Shown here: positions 4,183-7,179 of the stretch, one piece after another
Layout: the number at the start of each line of letters is the position of its first letter
Numbering within the stretch: the stretch's first letter is position 1
Assembly (NCBI GenBank): GCA_905373605.1
Contig: CAJPTO010000165.1
Location: forward strand, 1-7,179
Direction of reading: 5' to 3'
From: an uncultured Prevotella sp.
Lineage (GTDB): Bacteria; Bacteroidota; Bacteroidia; Bacteroidales; Bacteroidaceae
DNA length: 7,179 bases
Notes under the pieces: model-generated
Databases searched by the model: none
Seen by the model: only the letters and a program-made list of their open reading frames with translations
What the model was told of the DNA's origin: nothing
Program-made: the position numbers and the translations under genes

Positions 4183-6948
4183 TTAATCGTCGAAGAGGCG
4201 TAAGCGGTTCTTTCGAGCCTCTTCGATGGGCAACAACTTTTGTTGCTTGTCTTGATAACCCGCCCTAAGCGTTTCGTATTTGTCGTTCAGCTCGCTTACA
4301 TAAGCGGCTTCTTCGTTCTTATTTAGCAGTCGGGCGGCTGCTAAAGAGTTTTGGCTGGCGTCTTTCATCCACACCACAGGGCCGCCATAAACGGGAGCTA
4401 TCTTTAAGGCCACGTGTAGTTGGCTGGTAGTAGCTCCGCCAATCATGATGGGAATGTCCAGTCCGGCCTTCTCCATCTCGGCCGCCACGTTAATCATTTC
4501 TTCTAGTGAAGGCGTGATAAGTCCGCTCAATCCGATGATGTCTGCATGCTCTTCAATGGCCTTTTTGATGATTTGTTCGGCAGGAACCATCACGCCGAGG
4601 TCAATCACTTCGTAGTTGTTGCAAGCCATAACCACGGCCACGATGTTCTTTCCAATGTCGTGTACGTCGCCTTTCACCGTGGCCAGGATAACCTTTCCTG
4701 CCTTTGTGGCCCCCACTTTCTTTTCTTTTTCGATGTAAGGTTGCAGTATGGCCACGGCCTGTTTCATGGTTCGAGCCGTCTTGACCACTTGCGGAAGGAA
4801 CATTTTTCCAGCTCCGAAGAGTTCCCCAACCTCATTCATGCCCGCCATCAACGGCACTTCGATGATGTCTACTGCATGCGGATAGCGTTCCAATGCTTGG
4901 TGCAAATCCTCGTCAAGATGGTCGCCGATGCCCTTTCGCAGGGCATATTTCAGCCTTTCTTCCAATTCAAGGCTTCGCCATTGTTCTTCTTCTTGCTTTT
5001 GTGCGCTAACGTCACCGCTGGCCATTCCCGCCTTTCGGAGTTCTTCTTCTTCCTTTTTCTTGTTGGCCAGTTCGATTAAGGCCTCGGCTGCATTGGGCTT
5101 TCGGTTGAGGATAACGTCTTCGATAATCTCCAACTCATCAGCAGGTATGTCGCTATACGTTATCTTCGATGCGGGGTTTACGATGCCAAAGTCCATGCCT
5201 TCTTTGATGGCGTGGTACAAAAACACGGCATGCATGGCCTCGCGAATGTAGTTGTTGCCACGGAACGAGAACGAGAGGTTGCTCACACCGCCGCTGATAT
5301 GCGTGCCGGGGAGGTTGTTTCTTATCCATGATATGGAGCGGATAAACTCGTAAGCGTAGTTGTCGTGCTCTTCAATGCCCGTGGCAATGGCCAAGATGTT
5401 GGGGTCGAAGATGATGTCTAGCGGGTTCATTCCCACCTCTTGTGTAAGAATGCGGTAGGCTCGTTCGGCAATTTCCTTCCTACGTTCGAAAGTTGTGGCC
5501 TGCCCTTGCTCGTCGAAGCACATCACCACGCACGCCGCACCGAAACGTTTAAGGTCTCGGGCGTGTTCAATGAATTGTGCTTCGCCCTCTTTCAGCGAAA
5601 TGGAGTTGACAATGCATTTGCCTTGTGCGCACTTAAGTCCTGCCATGATGACTTGCCATTTGGAGGAATCGATCATGATAGGCACACGGGCGATGTCTGG
5701 TTCGGCAGCAATCATGTTGAGAAAGGTGGTCATTTCCTTTTCAGCATCCAGCAAGCCATCGTCCATATTGATGTCGAGAACCAGTGCGCCATCGGCCACT
5801 TGCTTTCGCGCGATGCTCAAAGCCTCGTCGTATTGTCCCTCTTTGATGAGTCGAAGAAACTTTTTGCTGCCCGCCACGTTGCATCGTTCGCCCACGTTAA
5901 CGAAGTTGACCTCGGGCGTAACGTTGAGCAACTCGAGCCCCGAGAGCCAAAGTGTGCTGGGCTTGTCGATAACGGCGTGTGGTTTTTTGCCTTTTGCCAG
6001 TGCCGCGTAGCTGGCAATGAAAGTGTCGTCGGTGCCACAACAGCCGCCAACGATGTTCACCAGTCCTTCATTAATGAACTCGGCAATCTGCGGCGACATG
6101 CTTTCGGCGGTTTCATCGTATTGTCCCATTGTGTTTGGCAGCCCAGCATTGGGGTAGGCTGAGATGTAATAAGGTGCCTTAGCGGCCATTTCTTTGAGGA
6201 AAGGCTTCATTTGGTCGGCCCCGAACGAGCAGTTAAGGCCCACGGAGAAAATGGGATATGAGCTGATGCTTGCCAGAAAACCCTCGATGGTTTGGCCGCT
6301 AAGTGTTCGCCCAGCAAGGTCGCTAACGGTCATACTCAGCATGATGGGCAGGTCAACGCCTTGTGTTTTCATCTCTTCGATGGTGGCATCGATGGCAGCC
6401 TTTGCGTTGAGGGTGTCGAAAATCGTTTCGATGAGTATGGCATCTACGCCGCCTTCAATCAGGGCAGACACCTGTTCGCGATAGGCATCAAACAGCTGGT
6501 CGTAGGTGATGTCGCGTGCGGCGGCGTTGCTAACGTCGGGACTCATCGAGCAAGTTTTGTTTGTTGGCCCAACAGATCCGCACACAAAGCGGGGCCATTG
6601 TGGCGTGCTGAACTCGTCGGCAGCCTGCCTTGCCAGCTTTGCCCCTGCCAAAGCCATCTGCCTTGAGAGGTGTTCGAGCTGGTAATCGGCTTGAGATATG
6701 ACTTGCGAAGAAAAAGTATTGGTCTCAATGAGGTCGGCACCGGCAGCCAAATACCTGCGGTGAATGTCGAGGATTAGTTCGGGACGCGTGATGTTCAGCA
6801 AGTCGTTGTTGCCTTTTAGCTGCCCTTGGTGTTGTCTCAAATCGGCATTCCTGAAGTCTTTTTCCTCCAAGTTGTAGTCTTGAATCATTGTCCCCAGTGC
6901 GCCATCAAGTATCATGATGCGCTGTTTGGCTATATCCTGAATTTTCAT
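4183..6948 (-). CDS. metH: Cobalamin-dependent methionine synthase lacking the C-terminal reactivation domain
   Basis: This 921-residue cytoplasmic enzyme transfers the methyl group of 5-methyltetrahydrofolate to homocysteine through B12. Modules in order are: homocysteine/zinc domain (about 1-320) with zinc ligands C240 (GLNCSFG), C303 and C304 (GGCCGT); folate (pterin) domain (about 345-625) with VGERCNVAGS, IDSSKW and GGVSNLSFSFRG; B12 cap (about 655-745) with GELFGAGKMFLPQVVKTA; B12-binding domain (about 750-875) with DVHDIGKN, whose H763 is the lower cobalt ligand, plus SGLITPS and GGATTS. A Lys/Glu-rich linker at about 629-660 is longer than I recall for E. coli. The protein ends at IEEARKNRLRLFDD, the linker where the AdoMet-binding activation domain starts in the roughly 1,220-residue E. 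coli enzyme. No remnant of that domain lies downstream. Shorter MetH forms with separate reactivation are known (Thermotoga maritima), so this is probably natural, not broken. AAGG ends eight bases before the ATG. Confidence 0.97.
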   Translation of the reverse strand: MKIQDIAKQRIMILDGALGTMIQDYNLEEKDFRNADLRQHQGQLKGNNDLLNITRPELILDIHRRYLAAGADLIETNTFSSQVISQADYQLEHLSRQMALAGAKLARQAADEFSTPQWPRFVCGSVGPTNKTCSMSPDVSNAAARDITYDQLFDAYREQVSALIEGGVDAILIETIFDTLNAKAAIDATIEEMKTQGVDLPIMLSMTVSDLAGRTLSGQTIEGFLASISSYPIFSVGLNCSFGADQMKPFLKEMAAKAPYYISAYPNAGLPNTMGQYDETAESMSPQIAEFINEGLVNIVGGCCGTDDTFIASYAALAKGKKPHAVIDKPSTLWLSGLELLNVTPEVNFVNVGERCNVAGSKKFLRLIKEGQYDEALSIARKQVADGALVLDINMDDGLLDAEKEMTTFLNMIAAEPDIARVPIMIDSSKWQVIMAGLKCAQGKCIVNSISLKEGEAQFIEHARDLKRFGAACVVMCFDEQGQATTFERRKEIAERAYRILTQEVGMNPLDIIFDPNILAIATGIEEHDNYAYEFIRSISWIRNNLPGTHISGGVSNLSFSFRGNNYIREAMHAVFLYHAIKEGMDFGIVNPASKITYSDIPADELEIIEDVILNRKPNAAEALIELANKKKEEEELRKAGMASGDVSAQKQEEEQWRSLELEERLKYALRKGIGDHLDEDLHQALERYPHAVDIIEVPLMAGMNEVGELFGAGKMFLPQVVKTARTMKQAVAILQPYIEKEKKVGATKAGKVILATVKGDVHDIGKNIVAVVMACNNYEVIDLGVMVPAEQIIKKAIEEHADIIGLSGLITPSLEEMINVAAEMEKAGLDIPIMIGGATTSQLHVALKIAPVYGGPVVWMKDASQNSLAAARLLNKNEEAAYVSELNDKYETLRAGYQDKQQKLLPIEEARKNRLRLFDD

Positions 6949-7003
6949 TGTGTTGACCTTTCCTTTAACTATTGTGCCTTTCGTACATTAAGCATTGGTT
7001 TAT

Positions 7004-7179
7004 TAGTTGACAAGTTAACGAGTTGACAAGTTGACAAGGTAAGTTGCTTACTGAAAAGTTTCTTTTCTCGTTCATCGAAAAGTGCGTTTTGCCTTTCCAC
7101 TTCACTAAAAGCTCCGTGCCGACGATTTTCAATTCTCTCCAGGGCAATGCTCAAACAAGTTTGACATTGCTCATTTGGC
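7004..7179. repeat. Dispersed repeat copy B: four 8-bp units plus 121-bp core, upstream of metH
   Basis: Four in-phase units (TAGTTGAC, AAGTTAAC, GAGTTGAC, AAGTTGAC; 7004-7035) end in AAGG, then a diverged 15-mer (7042-7056) and the core shared with copy A (7060-7179). The core holds a better hairpin than copy A: GCAATG (7144-7149) and TCAAA (7151-7155) pair with TTTGA (7160-7164) and CATTGC (7165-7170), with one bulged C and a CAAG loop. The window ends at TTTGGC, the first six bases of the 15-mer that closes copy A, so the element probably continues outside. It fills most of the 231 bp upstream of metH. No TAnnTTTG promoter and no cobalamin or SAM riboswitch signature was recognised in 6949-7179, so the metH promoter is either atypical or further upstream. 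Confidence 0.9.

Noticed and set aside
5440..6162. Long antisense frame of 240 codons inside metH, with others at 530-1075 and 4546-5079
   Set aside because: These are shadows of strongly conserved coding sequence on the other strand, with no recognisable domains.
4183..6948. metH as a pseudogene because the reactivation domain is missing
   Set aside because: All catalytic modules and ligands are intact, the end falls at a natural domain boundary, and shorter functional MetH forms are known.
6965..7154. Minus-strand short reading frames over repeat copy B, one with a protein-like stretch SEVERQNALFDERE
   Set aside because: They run from the repeat core into the 8-bp array and give low-complexity peptides (CQLVN-type). 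A single-base indel between the copies shifts the frame, and copy A has no matching intact frame from the same start.

Overview
The window looks like chromosomal DNA of a Bacteroidota species, most likely order Bacteroidales and plausibly the Prevotellaceae. The evidence is a Bacteroidales-style ExbB gene coupled to a small four-helix membrane protein, an NTF2-like lipoprotein of a kind common in that order, a stand-alone YycJ/WalJ-type metallo-hydrolase, and -7 elements of the TAnnTTTG type typical of the phylum. No phage, transposase, CRISPR, rRNA or tRNA gene was recognised.

Left part (1-2172, all minus strand). A lipoprotein gene (1600-2082) is followed, after a 227-bp gap rich in short palindromes, by an ExbB/TolQ-type proton-channel gene (515-1372). 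That gene overlaps by 4 nt with a 167-residue four-helix membrane protein gene (15-518). A perfect Shine-Dalgarno sequence at 6-13 points to another gene starting just outside the left edge; by family context it could be exbD. The ExbB group should energise TonB-dependent outer-membrane uptake. Two divergent promoters sit in the 90-bp gap between the lipoprotein gene and the plus-strand MBL-fold hydrolase gene (2173-2976).

Middle (2977-3426). A 450-bp gap between convergent genes holds no gene but a composite repeat. It has an in-phase tandem array of an 8-bp unit (RAGTTRAC), two shorter blocks of the same unit separated by a recurring 15-mer (TTTGGCTTAAYGAAA), and a roughly 121-bp segment ending in an imperfect hairpin.

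Right part (3427-7179). A secreted ankyrin-repeat protein gene (3427-4146) lies 36 bp downstream of a cobalamin-dependent methionine synthase gene, metH (4183-6948), both on the minus strand and probably co-transcribed. MetH has the homocysteine, folate and B12 modules but stops at the linker where the AdoMet-binding reactivation domain would begin. Upstream of metH the composite repeat recurs (7004-7179) in the same orientation, with four 8-bp units and a copy of the 121-bp segment about 93% identical. The metH-ankyrin pair is therefore bracketed by direct repeats.

The most unusual item is this two-copy composite repeat; the protein-coding genes are otherwise of recognisable types. One tentative functional link is that MetH needs B12, which Bacteroidota import through TonB-dependent transporters powered by ExbB-type complexes. 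Nothing in the sequence shows that these loci are co-regulated.
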